From Hymenopellis radicata (Eukaryota > Basidiomycota > Agaricomycetes > Agaricales > Physalacriaceae): 64,000 bases of DNA. The stretch covers positions 22,177 to 86,176 of the forward strand of contig JADNRX010000238.1 of the NCBI GenBank assembly GCA_015501595.1, written 5' to 3'. Made by a program: the position numbers and the translations under genes. This document shows, one piece after another, positions 45,149-55,779 of the stretch. Position 1 is the stretch's first letter, and each line of letters starts with the position of its first letter. The notes below the pieces were generated by a model. The model saw nothing but the letters and a program-made list of their open reading frames with translations. It searched no databases and was not told where the DNA came from.

Positions 45149-47954
45149 TCAGCATCGTTCGAAAACTTTGTACAGGTCGGGAAGGTTTGCCACCTGCACG
45201 ACGTCGGCATCCAACAGCGACTTTGGAGCTGCAAGGTAGCGCCGCATGGATGGAAAAAGAACATGCTCGATTTGCCATCGTTCGGCCTTGTTCTGCACCT
45301 CCTGCTCTTCTGTTAACGGTATAGATGCATCAAAGCAAGCTGCCGGCCCCGGAACGTAGAAATGCGCCAATTCTCGGAGAAAAGACTCAAAGCATTCTTG
45401 TTCTGATGTCCAGTTCACCTGAAACCAGTTACTCGGTCGCCATAACAAGGAAGGCAAAGGTGTTACGCACCTGTGGTCCTAATCTCATGAGAAAGCTGGG
45501 CACCTTATCGAGATTTGGAGTGTAGTCGCGAAGGAGAAGAGGAAGCGACGCCACAAATCCATTGGGGAAATGTCCAAAGAGAAGTATTCTGCCAACATCT
45601 CTCTCCGAGACATAAGTATGTCGACAATGCGCTTGAAAATCGTTAGGAAATAAGTCGAAACAGGAAGTTCATTTACTGACCTCGACGATCTGGGGTTTCT
45701 TCAGAGGAGTATCGTCGGGGATGTCCTCGGCTTCGATTGCAATCGTGATGAGGGTTTTGAGCGGTGGGGTGGTTCAAGCTTCAGTTTGCTCATGTTTCCG
45801 AATTGACGTAGTCCGAGTTGATAGAAGAGCTCCTCGCTGCGAAATGGGTCGGTCAAGAAGTTCTCCGACTCTCGCGCCCGTGAGACTTACGCAAGCGATG
45901 CATGGTTCACCAGGTATAGGTTCGTTGAATGCTGCACTAATGACAGGCACTGATTGACATCGACGATGCCCACAAAGGTATGCTTCTCCAAAATCTCGGT
46001 CAGTACTAAAAGCGAACAGGTCAAGACATCAAGCTCGATGACATAACTCCGTCGACTTACACCTATGTTTTCCTTTAATGGCATTTTTACGAAGAGTCTG
46101 GACAGACGTCAAGATGCACTCTGATTCCTTGATGTCGCGGGATTGTGAGGTTTCTGCTTTCTCCGTCTCACGATCCCGAGATGACCCTCCGATCTGGCTC
46201 GAGTTCATGATGGGAAACATTGAATCCAAAGTCCGATCCTTCAGAGAGGTGCGAACTTTGAGGTGTGAGGACACTTTCTTCCGAGATTCCGCCTCTGTAT
46301 TGAAACGAGTGTCAACGAGATTTTCAATATAAAAGAGACGCACTTACGCGTGGCGTTCGGTGTTATCCCCGCTCCCTCGGTACCTGGTTCGATATCGTGC
46401 TCTCGTTCCTTGTCTTTGCGCTTCTTGGGGATAACATGATCGTTGTCAGTTCCACCAGCAGTGAGAAGGGTCTAGAAGGGTCATGAGGGGAGCGCAAGAA
46501 CTCGGGATATTATGGAATAGACCTGGTATTCAAAGATCCTGGATTCGCCTTTTGAACTTAGTGTCTCAAGGATGGCATCTGAGATGCGCTCAACAATAGT
46601 CTCCTCATTCAAGAAATGCACCTCCTTCTTGGTAGGATGCACATTCACATCCACAGACCGCGGATCAATGACCAAACTGCGTAGGTCAGGTTGGAGTGTG
46701 AAAACTTGGGGAACGAGTGACTCGCCTCAGATAAATGAATGGGAAGGAACCTTTCGGTAGAATGCCGTTATAGACAACTTCTAGGGCGCGCTTCATGCGG
46801 GATGACTCGACTAAGCGATCTAAGTAGGACCATTAAGAGACAATTCTGGCGCGGATGATGAATACAACATACGGTTGATAAATAATAAGAAAATTGTTTT
46901 CTTCGACTGGTAGTTGGCATTTGTGAAATGTGCTTCGGCTTTCCACGACTCGGACTTCTCCTGGTCCCCAGGTGAGGATACGTCAGCGCTCAATAGTTCT
47001 TTGGCGATCGAATGTCCATATAACATTCTTATAGCCTGAGAAGTCGAGGAAGCAGATGGTGTGGCCAAGTCCGGAGCTGAAGTTCCTGCCTGCGAATACA
47101 AGACTCAATACATAAGATTACAGGGTCAAGCAGGAAATACTACCTTTTTGCAGATGAAAGCTACATTGGGGTTATGAATGGCATACTTGGTTAACACGTC
47201 TAGAATCCGAGAATACTCCTCTGAAGGGCTTCGCAAGGCCGCGAGTCTCGTGGGCGTGTTATGAAAGAGATCTTCGATCTAAACAGGTTAGCTTTCGATT
47301 CAGTTGACAGGATGAATGTCGTACTGTTATGATGGTTCCATCATTTCCAGCACAGGGTTTTGGATCGGGGGTTTGTCCGGGTTGGGGCTGGACTAGCTTG
47401 CCATCAGAGTATGAGGCTCTAAGAGAGCAATCAGATCCTGAAAAGAGGTAAGCAGCGTCCGAAGCTCACTTCCATGCACAAGTATCGGTCTTCGTTTTAG
47501 TAACCACGCTTAGATGAGCAACATGCGACATGGACGCCAAGGCCTCCCCACGAAAGCCATATGTCGCTATCTTGGAGAGATCAGAGAATGTCGACAACTT
47601 GGAGGTTGTGAATCTTTCCGCTAAAATTGGCAGATCGGCTTTCTGTTGTGGCTGAGCATGCAAACCATCCGTCCATAGAACACGCCTACACGAATACCAC
47701 AGCCATTATCCTGTATTTGTAGGAGTTTGAGACCGCCATCTTTCACCGTGACACGTATTGAGGTTGCACCGGCATCAAGACAGTTTTCCACGAGCTCTTT
47801 GAGCGCGGAAGCTGGTCTGTGAATCACCTAAAATGACATAAATACTCCGCTTTGACTGCAAGACCGCATGAAACACCTCTCCAGCAGCAATTCGGTTGAT
47901 CAGTGTCTCCTGGAGACGTCGTATAGGTAACGGTTCGCGCGCGTCTTCTCCCAT
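45149..47954 (-). CDS. MLH1: DNA mismatch repair protein MLH1
   Basis: MutL homologue, the common subunit of the MutL heterodimers in post-replication mismatch repair and meiotic crossover control. Exon 1 starts at ATG 47952-47954 ([20 protein letters not shown]) and ends at RIAAGE. The GHKL ATPase motifs follow: [52 protein letters not shown] and [16 protein letters not shown]. Then [16 protein letters not shown], a variable linker, and the C-terminal dimerisation domain ([20 protein letters not shown]). The protein ends YKVFERC, the invariant MLH1 terminus. About eleven introns of 45-60 nt. Complete and probably functional. Confidence 0.95.
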
Positions 47955-48527
47955 GGTGGTGGTTTAATGACAAGTTCAAGAGATCACGCGTAGCACGTCA
48001 CACCGCGTTTCTGTTCGGACCGTGAGCCGGCTCTTGACCTAAACCACCAACATTCACCTTAGGCTCTACCGCTATTGCACGACTTCGGTAATATATCTTC
48101 TCAGTGGAACGCAGATAAACGAAGGTGCAACCCATTGATCACTACTGAGCTGAGCTGACTTTTCCTCCGATGACAGTTACGCATCGGTGAATTGCTGGCA
48201 AAGACTATATGGACATAGGTCTCAGCTGACGGCCTCGCAAACGGCACTTTCCGATGCCTTTTTACTTGACACATACTGTCTTTCAGATTGAAACTATCGA
48301 ATGACAGACAGCATCGATTAAGATACTTAGCGTGTCTCCTTCGTCTTGCATTCTCCACTTCGACAGGTGACGTCCGTAATTTATATGCGACCTGTATTCG
48401 ATCTGTGACGCGGCGGACACTAGCCCGCGATTTTGTGGACATTGCCTTGCACGCCGACCTCATGAGAGCTTTTCTTATGGCCGACGTCAATACCCTTCCT
48501 CGATGTACACCTATCTAATCTCAAACA

Positions 48528-48893
48528 ATGTCATTGGCGTTCTTGCCCCTGATTGTCTTTGTACTAGGATGTGTAGGATGTTATTTCACCGCTCGTCATA
48601 TATGTCACAACCCCGCCCGACGATCCAGGATTGCCGACGACCATCAACCACGCTCAAATATTCGCCGTTTCGGTAACGTCGCCTTCAACGGCACGGAGTG
48701 TCTCCGGTACGACGCCACTGATCCTACTCTCTTGTGTTTCCTAACTCTACGAGGAACGAGCGTCCGTGACGAGCGCAAGGCCAAGGAACGTCTCCATGTA
48801 TTCGGTAGCCTACATCTGCCCCATGTTCGCATGTCGAAATACCCGAATTGGGTTTTCCCCATTGTTTTATCACGCCTCACATGTTGTGTGTAA
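48528..48893 (+). CDS. Possible small membrane-anchored protein
   Basis: ATG-started 121-codon frame with a strong hydrophobic start, MSLAFLPLIVFVLGCVGCYF, followed by a basic hydrophilic remainder. There is no recognisable domain and the last codons overlap the outer edge of the left inverted arm. It could be chance. Confidence 0.25.
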   Translation: MSLAFLPLIVFVLGCVGCYFTARHICHNPARRSRIADDHQPRSNIRRFGNVAFNGTECLRYDATDPTLLCFLTLRGTSVRDERKAKERLHVFGSLHLPHVRMSKYPNWVFPIVLSRLTCCV

Positions 48894-49951
48894 AATATAA
48901 GTATTTTTGAATGACACCTAGAGCTACCAACTGGATATTACTATTAGCGCCGCTTCTCATCATCGTCCACATTCTCCTGCGAAGACAGGTCAGCACGAAC
49001 AGGAAGTTTAGAAGAAATTACCCACAATACAGCACAAACCCTTAGAGGAGGGCAGTGAGTTGGACACCCAAGAAGACGAAGACACTGCCGAGGTTCAAGT
49101 TGACGATGACGGAAACGATGACGTGAAGGATCAGGGCAAGAGTTCAGCGAGCAGGCCAGAGACGATGCTCAGGACAAGCTGGAGGAGCTCAGCAACGAGG
49201 GTCCTAAGAGAACTGTCAATCGGCGCCTAGAATCAGAATTAAGAAACACCTACAAGAGCTCGCACAACAGCGGGGCAATCAGTTCCTTCTCAGCGTCGAC
49301 AACGACGGACAGGACAACGCTGACAGCGCCGAAGATAACCTGGAAATAGTCAGCGGCTAGTATCGACAAAGACAGAAAACAAGGCTTACAGTGATCAAAG
49401 TGGAAATGAGAGCGGCAATATCAACGAGGGCAAGGACACCAGTGGCGGAGGTGAGGACGACCTCAATGCTCACACCGACGAGGACCTTGACATCGGCAAT
49501 GGCGGTAGCGATGATGCCCGTGGCCTCGTGGATGATGGGGGTGACGATCTCGACGGTGATGTTCTCGGCGGTGCCGAAAACTGAAGCATCGAATCAGTGT
49601 GAGGACGTCGAAAGTACTGAGGAACAACTAACCAAGGGGAGCCAGAGTCACGGTGAGGTCAACGGTAAGATCAGCCACAATGGTGGGGAGGGTCTTGCAG
49701 CCGCAGCTGTATTCGACGTCACGGAGAACGAGTCCCTTCTCGACGACGGGGGCAGCCTGGACAGAGGCGAAGGCGGCGAGGCCGAGGGCAGCGTAGCTGA
49801 GGATGGAGCTGAAAGAAGGCATTGTTGTTGCGTAAAGGACGGGAGGGGTAAGAGAAGGTGGTGGGACGCGGGGTATTAGAGTGGGATATCCGAAGATGGG
49901 GGAAAAGTGAGAACACGGTCTGGCTTTTATATGATTCTACCCTCCGTCGCG
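48871..49951. repeat. Inverted repeat, left arm (partner 50945-52024)
   Basis: About 1.08 kb whose reverse complement is the right arm. From the promoter edge (49951) through most of the gene the match is almost perfect; by eye I see about one change in 490 bp over 49391-49879. Towards the outer edge (below about 49040) substitutions and small gaps become frequent. The arm holds one copy of the hydrophobic secreted protein gene with its promoter and 3' flank. Confidence 0.92.
49042..49822 (-). CDS. Secreted hydrophobic protein, left copy, frame broken near the end
   Basis: Mirror copy of the right-arm gene with the same start (ATG 49820-49822), the same signal peptide and the same four-exon structure. 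Relative to the right copy it lacks one base near 49131-49135 (TCAGGGC against TCAAGGGC). Codons then read LLAELLP and stop at 49131-49133, losing about the last 29 residues of the normal product. The intact stop would be at 49042-49044. This is either a real truncating mutation in an otherwise near-identical copy or a base-calling error in one arm. Confidence 0.75.
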
Positions 49952-50944
49952 TAGGGGTCTCACGGGCGCGCATCTGAAAATGCATGATTCCAAAACTATG
50001 GCCCGAGCTTGGTCAGCCACCAGTTGCCACTTCGACGTCTGTTCAAGTTCAAGGCTTCTGCCGAGGATAGAGCAGCAGACCACTCATCAAACAGATCTAT
50101 GACGCGTGTCAATATTGCCTCCGCTCGCTTCGTTTTGGTCACGGCCTCACCCTATCGCGAAACTAACTCCCCAGACGTCCGACGACATTTTCGCAACCGC
50201 GCGTCAAATGCGCCACATAGGCCTAGCCATCCGGGCCTGTCCACCTTCTCGCTGTAAGAGCACCAGAACACTTCTCAGCAATTGAAATCTGGCCACTGCA
50301 GCATCCCAGATGAACTGCACTGCGGGGGCCCAAAGAATGGTCCTTGGTTTACTTCTGACCTTTCACACCCGGCGGACCTGTTGCACATGTCTTCTAATAC
50401 GATCTCCGAAGCATCGTATATTTTCTCGCCACCTTTGACGCGCCCTAGATGTCGCCAGTGGTTCTTGAATGAATTGTTCGATTTGTTTATTTTCGATCGA
50501 TCAACTTTGAAAGGGTTTTGAGAACGTCTGAACAGTATCAATAGAGGAAACCAATGCAGTCAACTCTCACCCATTTTGTGTCGAGATTGAAGTCTTCAAG
50601 TATAACAAATTTGTTCCCCGCGTCCTTACAGAACTGAGTGGAGCGCTTTGAAGGGCGAGCGCAGCTAGAAAAAATTACACAGGGTAACTGAGAGAGGAGA
50701 GTAGTCGTGTCATTCGATCAGGTCAGTTTCGTCTTCTTCTCGAAGTTAAATTCAACGCTTGAATGTCAAGGAAGAGGAGAGGGAAGAGGAGAGCACAAGA
50801 TGCAAATGCATCTTGTGGCTTTGAGGGAGAGGTCTCCGCTTGCGGTCAGGGGTTAAGTGAACAGACGGTCACGTGCCGATTATCCAGACTGCGATGTGAC
50901 TGTCGACCCGATGGAGAGGCAGCAAGCGGAGGACTCTGGTGCAG
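49952..50944. other. Spacer between the inverted arms
   Basis: About 993 bp of single-copy DNA in the centre of the palindrome. It has short open frames on both strands, none over 88 codons, without motifs. I see no transposase, integrase or direct repeat. It is long enough that the palindrome need not extrude as a hairpin. Confidence 0.6.
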
Positions 50945-52024
50945 CGCGACGGAGTGTAGAATCATATAAAAGCCAGACCGTGTTCTCACTTTTCCCCCAT
51001 CTTCGGATATCCCACTCTAATACCCCGCGTCCCACCACCTTCTCTTACCCCTCCCGTCCTTTACGCAACAACAATGCCTTCTTTCAGCTCCATCCTCAGC
51101 TACGCTGCCCTCGGCCTCGCCGCCTTCGCCTCTGTCCAGGCTGCCCCCGTCGTCGAGAAGGGACTCGTTCTCCGTGACGTCGAATACAGCTGCGGCTGCA
51201 AGACCCTCCCCACCATTGTGGCTGACCTTACCGTTGACCTCACCGTGACTCTGGCTCCCCTTGGTTAGTTGTTCCTCAGTACTTTCGACGTCCTCACACT
51301 GATTCGATGCTTCAGTTTTCGGCACCGCCGAGAACATCACCGTCGAGATCGTCACCCCCATCATCCACGAGGCCACGGGCATCATCGCTACCGCCATTGC
51401 CGATGTCAAGGTCCTCGTCGGTGTGAGCATTGAGGTCGTCCTCACCTCCGCCACTGGTGTCCTTGCCCTCGTTGATATTGCCGCTCTCATTTCCACTTTG
51501 ATCACTGTAAGCCTTGTTTTCTGTCTTTGTCGATACTAGCCGCTGACTATTTCCAGGTTATCTTCGGCGCTGTCAGCGTTGTCCTGTCCGTCGTTGTCGA
51601 CGCTGAGAAGGAACTGATTGCCCCGCTGTTGTGCGAGCTCTTGTAGGTGTTTCTTAATTCTGATTCTAGGCGCCGATTGACAGTTCTCTTAGGACCCTCG
51701 TTGCTGAGCTCCTCCAGCTTGTCCTGAGCATCGTCTCTGGCCTGCTCGCTGAACTCTTGCCCTTGATCCTTCACATCATCGTTTCCGTCATCGTCAACTT
51801 GAACCTCGGCAGTGTCTTCGTCTTCTTGGGTGTCCAACTCACTGCCCTCCTCTAAGGGTTTGTGCTGTATTTGTGGGTAGTTTCTCCTTGACTTCCTGTT
51901 CGTACTGACCCTGTCTTCGCAGGAGAATGTGGAGGATGATGAGAAAGCGCTAATAGTAATATCCAGTTGGTGGCTCTAGGTGCCATTCAAATACTTACAT
52001 TTTACACACGACATGTGAGACGTG
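50945..52024. repeat. Inverted repeat, right arm (partner 48871-49951)
   Basis: Reverse complement of the left arm. The inner border is sharp: left reads CCTCCGTCGCG and right reads CGCGACGGAGTG, after which the two diverge fully. The outer border fades over about 150 bp beyond the stop codon. The promoter segment shared by both arms includes ATATAAAAGCC about 100 bp upstream of the ATG, a likely TATA box. Confidence 0.92.
51074..51855 (+). CDS. Secreted, very hydrophobic small protein, right (intact) copy
   Basis: Four exons: 51074-51263, 51316-51506, 51557-51642 and 51693-51855. The signal peptide reads MPSFSSILSYAALGLAAFAS with cleavage likely after VQA. The mature protein has the only cysteines at CGCKTLP and PLLCELL. 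The remainder is a long run of Ile/Val/Leu/Ala helices such as TPIIHEATGIIATAIADVKV, LTLVAELLQLVLSIVSGLLA and SVFVFLGVQLTALL. It lacks the eight-cysteine pattern of hydrophobins. The length is about 209 aa. Such secreted Leu/Val-rich proteins occur in mushrooms with unknown function. Codon use is strongly C-ending, which suggests high expression. Confidence 0.8.
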
Positions 52025-52059
52025 ATTAATGCCAGCCCACGACATTGAGCACGTCTTCA

Positions 52060-52147
52060 GCAGAATTTGGGTGATGAGTGTATCTTGAAGGCATCGCATC
52101 TTCGAAGTTCTAGGCAAAGGTTCTTGCGCGTCCTCTAGATCTCCCAT
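52060..52147 (-). pseudogene. Decayed copy of MLH1 exon 1
   Basis: Read from ATG 52145-52147 the frame gives MGDLEDAQEPLPRTSKMRCL then QDTLITQI. This is clearly related to the MLH1 start [20 protein letters not shown]. No further MLH1 exons follow; the right inverted arm lies directly next to it. DNA upstream of the ATG (52148 to about 52290) is also similar to the MLH1 promoter (48090-47955), including GTTCGGACCG and AAACCACCAAC. Confidence 0.75.
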
Positions 52148-52795
52148 TCAAGAGGTCACATGTACCGTGTTGCCCCCGTTCGGACCGGTACCCGCCTCTT
52201 GACCGGAAACCACCAACTCATCACCTTTGTTTAACGCTATCGCTGCACACCATCATTCTTCCTCAGTATTTCTTTCTAACAGAAATCAATACGGGCGGAA
52301 ATTAAAACCTCTCTCTCACTGCGTTGAACGGACCTTGAGCTTCTAGTGTCCTATGGCATTCCAGACCTAGTCTTCAATTGAGTCGAGACGACGACCAACC
52401 TCGCACAGACGACACTTACGAATCTCAAGTGCCTTTGCATCTCTCACATATTGTCCTTCAAGTTCAGGTCGAACTTTTTTACTGACAGTGACAGCATGAA
52501 CTAAATTGGAGCTTTACGGCGTTTCTCTCGTCCTGTACGTGAACGCGTCCCTGTACTATTCTTCACTTCGGCAGCGCTCTCCGCGCGCCACTACACCATG
52601 CTAATCATCTTACGGTAACTGTTGAATCCTTGACGCGACGAACGTTCAAAGTGCCCGCGCAAGCCAGCCTATGGGCGGTAGTAAGAGATCCTGATATGGT
52701 CGATATCACTGCCCTCTGCCGTGATATACGCCTATATAACGCCTGGTAAGTACCGTCTTTCCCCATTCCCCCACTCATTCTCGTTTATTCAGTAC

Positions 52796-54650
52796 ATGTA
52801 TTCACTCTCCTTTTCGATTCACCTTCCTTTGCTCCTGACGTTCGCGGCCTTGTACCATGTTGGTCTTGCGGATAGTCATATCGGCCGTGCCCATAACCGC
52901 ATCCATCGTTCTGGCACTGTCGATGTAGAAAAACGTGCAGTCGTTTCTGGACCATGGTCACTCGCTCAGCAAGGGTGAGCTGCTCTCCTTGCCTTGTCCT
53001 GAAGAGGTTCATGTAGGCTTCTCCAGAACCACTGGCGTCAGTGGTATGCAGCTGGCCGTTGTATCCGAGAATACTGCTATTATCTATGACAAGGTGTACG
53101 TAGCCTGTGCCTTCTTTACGTTCTTTCATCATGTCTTACACCGCATCACAGCGAGCATAATCCCCTCACTGTCAATGGTCATGTCGCCTGGGCTGTAGAG
53201 GTAAACTTGGACACCAAGACCGTCCGCGCTTTAAACCCTCTGAGTAACTCCTGGTGCGCCACTGGAAGTTTCTTGGGAAATGGAACCTTGGTCAACTCTG
53301 GCGGTAATCCCGTCGTTATCACTGGTCTGTTCTACATCTGATAATTAATCTAACTACTTCAACGCTCTCTCACGTAGGTCAAAATGGCCTGCAGGGCATC
53401 CGGATGTTTACTCCTTGCAGTGACGGAAGATGCGACGTATTCGAAGATCCGTCGCACATTCACCTCACGTCCAACAGATGGTATCCTTCTTCCGTAAGTG
53501 GCTTGATATCATAGCACGGGGCATTGTTTGACCCGCTCTCTGAGCTAGGTTCGTCTTGAAGACGGATCAATCATGATTTTTGGGTGCGCTGTCAGTCACC
53601 GGCTTTTGGTTGTGCTGACGCTCCACAATCCGTATGTAGAGGATCCGTCGGGGGAGGTTACATCAACTCTGCAGGCATCAACAACCCGACGTATGAGTAC
53701 TTCCCTTCCAAGAACATCAACGGTATGGGTTCTTGCGGTTCATACGCGCCGGCGAACTGAGAAGATTTCAAGGCTTCAATGGCGTACGGATTCCCAGCCA
53801 GTTCCTTCGTGATACCCTTAACGGTAATCACTTCCCTATCATGGCGTACCTGCCCGACGGGAGAATCTTCGTCGCAGCTAACCGCGCTGCAATGATATTG
53901 GACTGGAAGACCAACACGGAAACGCGTCTTCCTGGTATTCCAAACGGCGTTCGCATCACGTACGCGTAACCTTCACGCTCACTTGTTCGATGTTAATCAC
54001 CTTGAGTAGGTCACCATTTTCAGCTGGTGCTACGCTCCTTCCTCTTACGCCAGAGAATGGCTACACACCAGAGATCATGATCTGTGGCGGTTCCACTGTT
54101 TCCGACTCTGTTAGTCCTAGCACGTTGTCTTCTCAAACTCCGGCGTCGGCACAGTGTTCGCGACTCGTTCTTACTACGGCTGGCATTGCTGCTGGATGGA
54201 AGGTCGAATCGATGCCTCAGGCGCGTGTTATGCCAGAGCTCGTACTTCTGCCAGATGGACGCGTCTTTATCGTCAATGGGCTCAAACAGGTGTTGCTGGG
54301 TACGGTAATGTAAGTGAAACTTGTGATTAGTTGTCGAGGTATGCGATGCTGAAGCTCCGACTAGGTCGCTAACCGTGTTGGCCAAAGTAATGCGGACAAC
54401 CCGGCGTTCACGCCTGTCGTGTATGACCCTGCTGCTCCCGCTGGAAGTCGGTTCTCTAGTACTGGTATCCCAGCTACCAATATTGCCCGCATATACCATT
54501 CTACTGCCAGCTTGACACCCAATGGTACTATTATGCTGGGTACGTCTCACTTGCAGAGGAATAGGAACATCTTCCTTGACTCTCTGTCATAGCCGGCTCC
54601 AATCCCAACAACGACGTGACGACGACAAAGTACCCGACCGAATATAGGTA
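52796..54650 (+). CDS. Glyoxal oxidase (copper radical oxidase), 3' truncated
   Basis: Secreted AA5-type enzyme that oxidises aldehydes to acids with release of H2O2, used with peroxidases in wood decay. ATG 52796 gives a signal peptide ([20 protein letters not shown]). Blocks match the family: [66 protein letters not shown] with the radical-site tyrosine region, and [20 protein letters not shown]. Further on come [27 protein letters not shown] and [20 protein letters not shown], where Tyr-His are copper ligands. The reading stops at PTEYR. The C-terminal domain with the last histidine ligand is absent and the duplicated block starts three bases later. One frame break at GGG 54278-54280 is fixed by a single G. 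Probably a non-functional remnant. Confidence 0.8.
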
Positions 54651-54653
54651 CAC

Positions 54654-54804
54654 TCTTTGCACTATCCTATGATGCTCTTCTTGATTGGTGTGAGCACTCA
54701 TGAGAGCTATGTGCTTCAGTACTGCGCAAGGGTATGGGTAAAGGTTGGAGAAACCTTTGGCTCCGGTGATCGACTTTCCAAGGTTAGACGCGGTCAGCTG
54801 CGAT
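54654..54804. repeat. 151-bp direct repeat A, first copy (partner 55173-55322)
   Basis: Starts TCTTTGCACTATCC and ends GGTCAGCTGCGAT. It begins right after the last recognisable glyoxal oxidase exon. The second copy differs by a single missing G. Confidence 0.9.
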
Positions 54805-54994
54805 GGGCGGGTGGGACCATCGACCGAGCACTGTTGGAAAATAGGCGATCCCCAGAGCAATGGGTGGAGTTTAGCATCAGGAAGTGTCCGACACAAAAGT
54901 GCAATATGAACTTCGTGCAATAGAGGGCACTAACTGAAATGCGTGTAAACGACCCAATCAACAGAGGTCGATACGTGATGGGAGTGGAGGGTGG

Positions 54995-55172
54995 GAAAAG
55001 AACGAGAGACCATGTTGCTGTGTGCGCGAGTGTCAGAGACTCGTCGAGTGCGCACCACAGCTGCGCGGACATGATGACGGTAACGGAAAAGGAAGGAGTT
55101 ACCGCATCACGTGTCTGTGACAAAGACCTCAAACTTTCGTGCGCTCGTACCTCGCGAACTATAGTTCAACAA
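54995..55172. repeat. 178-bp repeat B, first copy (partner 59948-60126)
   Basis: Starts AAAAGAACGAGAGACC and ends CTATAGTTCAACAA. It is about 99 percent identical to the block directly upstream of the RNase T2 gene. Only two differences are seen: one extra C and one C/T change. It abuts the second copy of repeat A with no bases between. Confidence 0.9.
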
Positions 55173-55322
55173 TCTTTGCACTATCCTATGATGCTCTTCT
55201 TGATTGTGTGAGCACTCATGAGAGCTATGTGCTTCAGTACTGCGCAAGGGTATGGGTAAAGGTTGGAGAAACCTTTGGCTCCGGTGATCGACTTTCCAAG
55301 GTTAGACGCGGTCAGCTGCGAT
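55173..55322. repeat. 150-bp direct repeat A, second copy
   Basis: Same sequence and orientation as 54654-54804. After it a frame reading SRSTTTHPAIADTHNEGD and QLPMPITRLRPQKKLPGG ends in a GTAAGT donor near 55457. This looks like an exon of something unrecognised. Confidence 0.9.
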
Positions 55323-55779
55323 TCCCAACCAAGTAGGAGTACAACGACGCATCCAGCGATCGCGGATACCCACAATGAAGGAGATGTGCTCTACAATCAA
55401 CTCCCGATGCCCATTACCCGCTTGCGGCCTCAGAAAAAGTTGCCTGGCGGCAAGTAAGTCCCTGCTAATAAGATCTTGACTCTTGAGGGATGCCGAGACG
55501 TAGTCACATCGCTGATACATGGCGAGACACACGAACTTGCGTACAGCGAAGCTCTAAGCCATTCCCTGAACGTTCAAGCCTGAACAGGAACACTCACACG
55601 CGAGTTTTGGGCTGTTGATAGCCCAAAAGCCAGATCTTGAACAGAAGACTTTACCAAGACATGAAAGAGCACCAGGTGCAGGAAGAAAGTGCGTTGATTC
55701 CGAGTTATCTGATTTTGAAATAGCACGCGAACGATGTGGTCCTAGAGACGAGAACACCACTGAGATGACCGCAAGCACA

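Noticed and set aside
48101..48490. 129-codon minus-strand frame near the MLH1 promoter
   Set aside because: It starts at a non-ATG codon and has no motif; the region is the duplicated promoter segment.
49391..49879. 162-codon frames antisense to both palindrome genes
   Set aside because: They are exact shadows of the C-ending codon bias of the real genes on the other strand.
51074..51855. Hydrophobin
   Set aside because: The protein is secreted and hydrophobic but has only about three cysteines in its mature part and lacks the CC doublets of hydrophobins.
54654..55322. Small LTR retrotransposon with blocks A as LTRs
   Set aside because: The blocks lack TG...CA ends, there is no primer-binding site or polypurine tract, and no target duplication is seen; a tandem duplication fits better.
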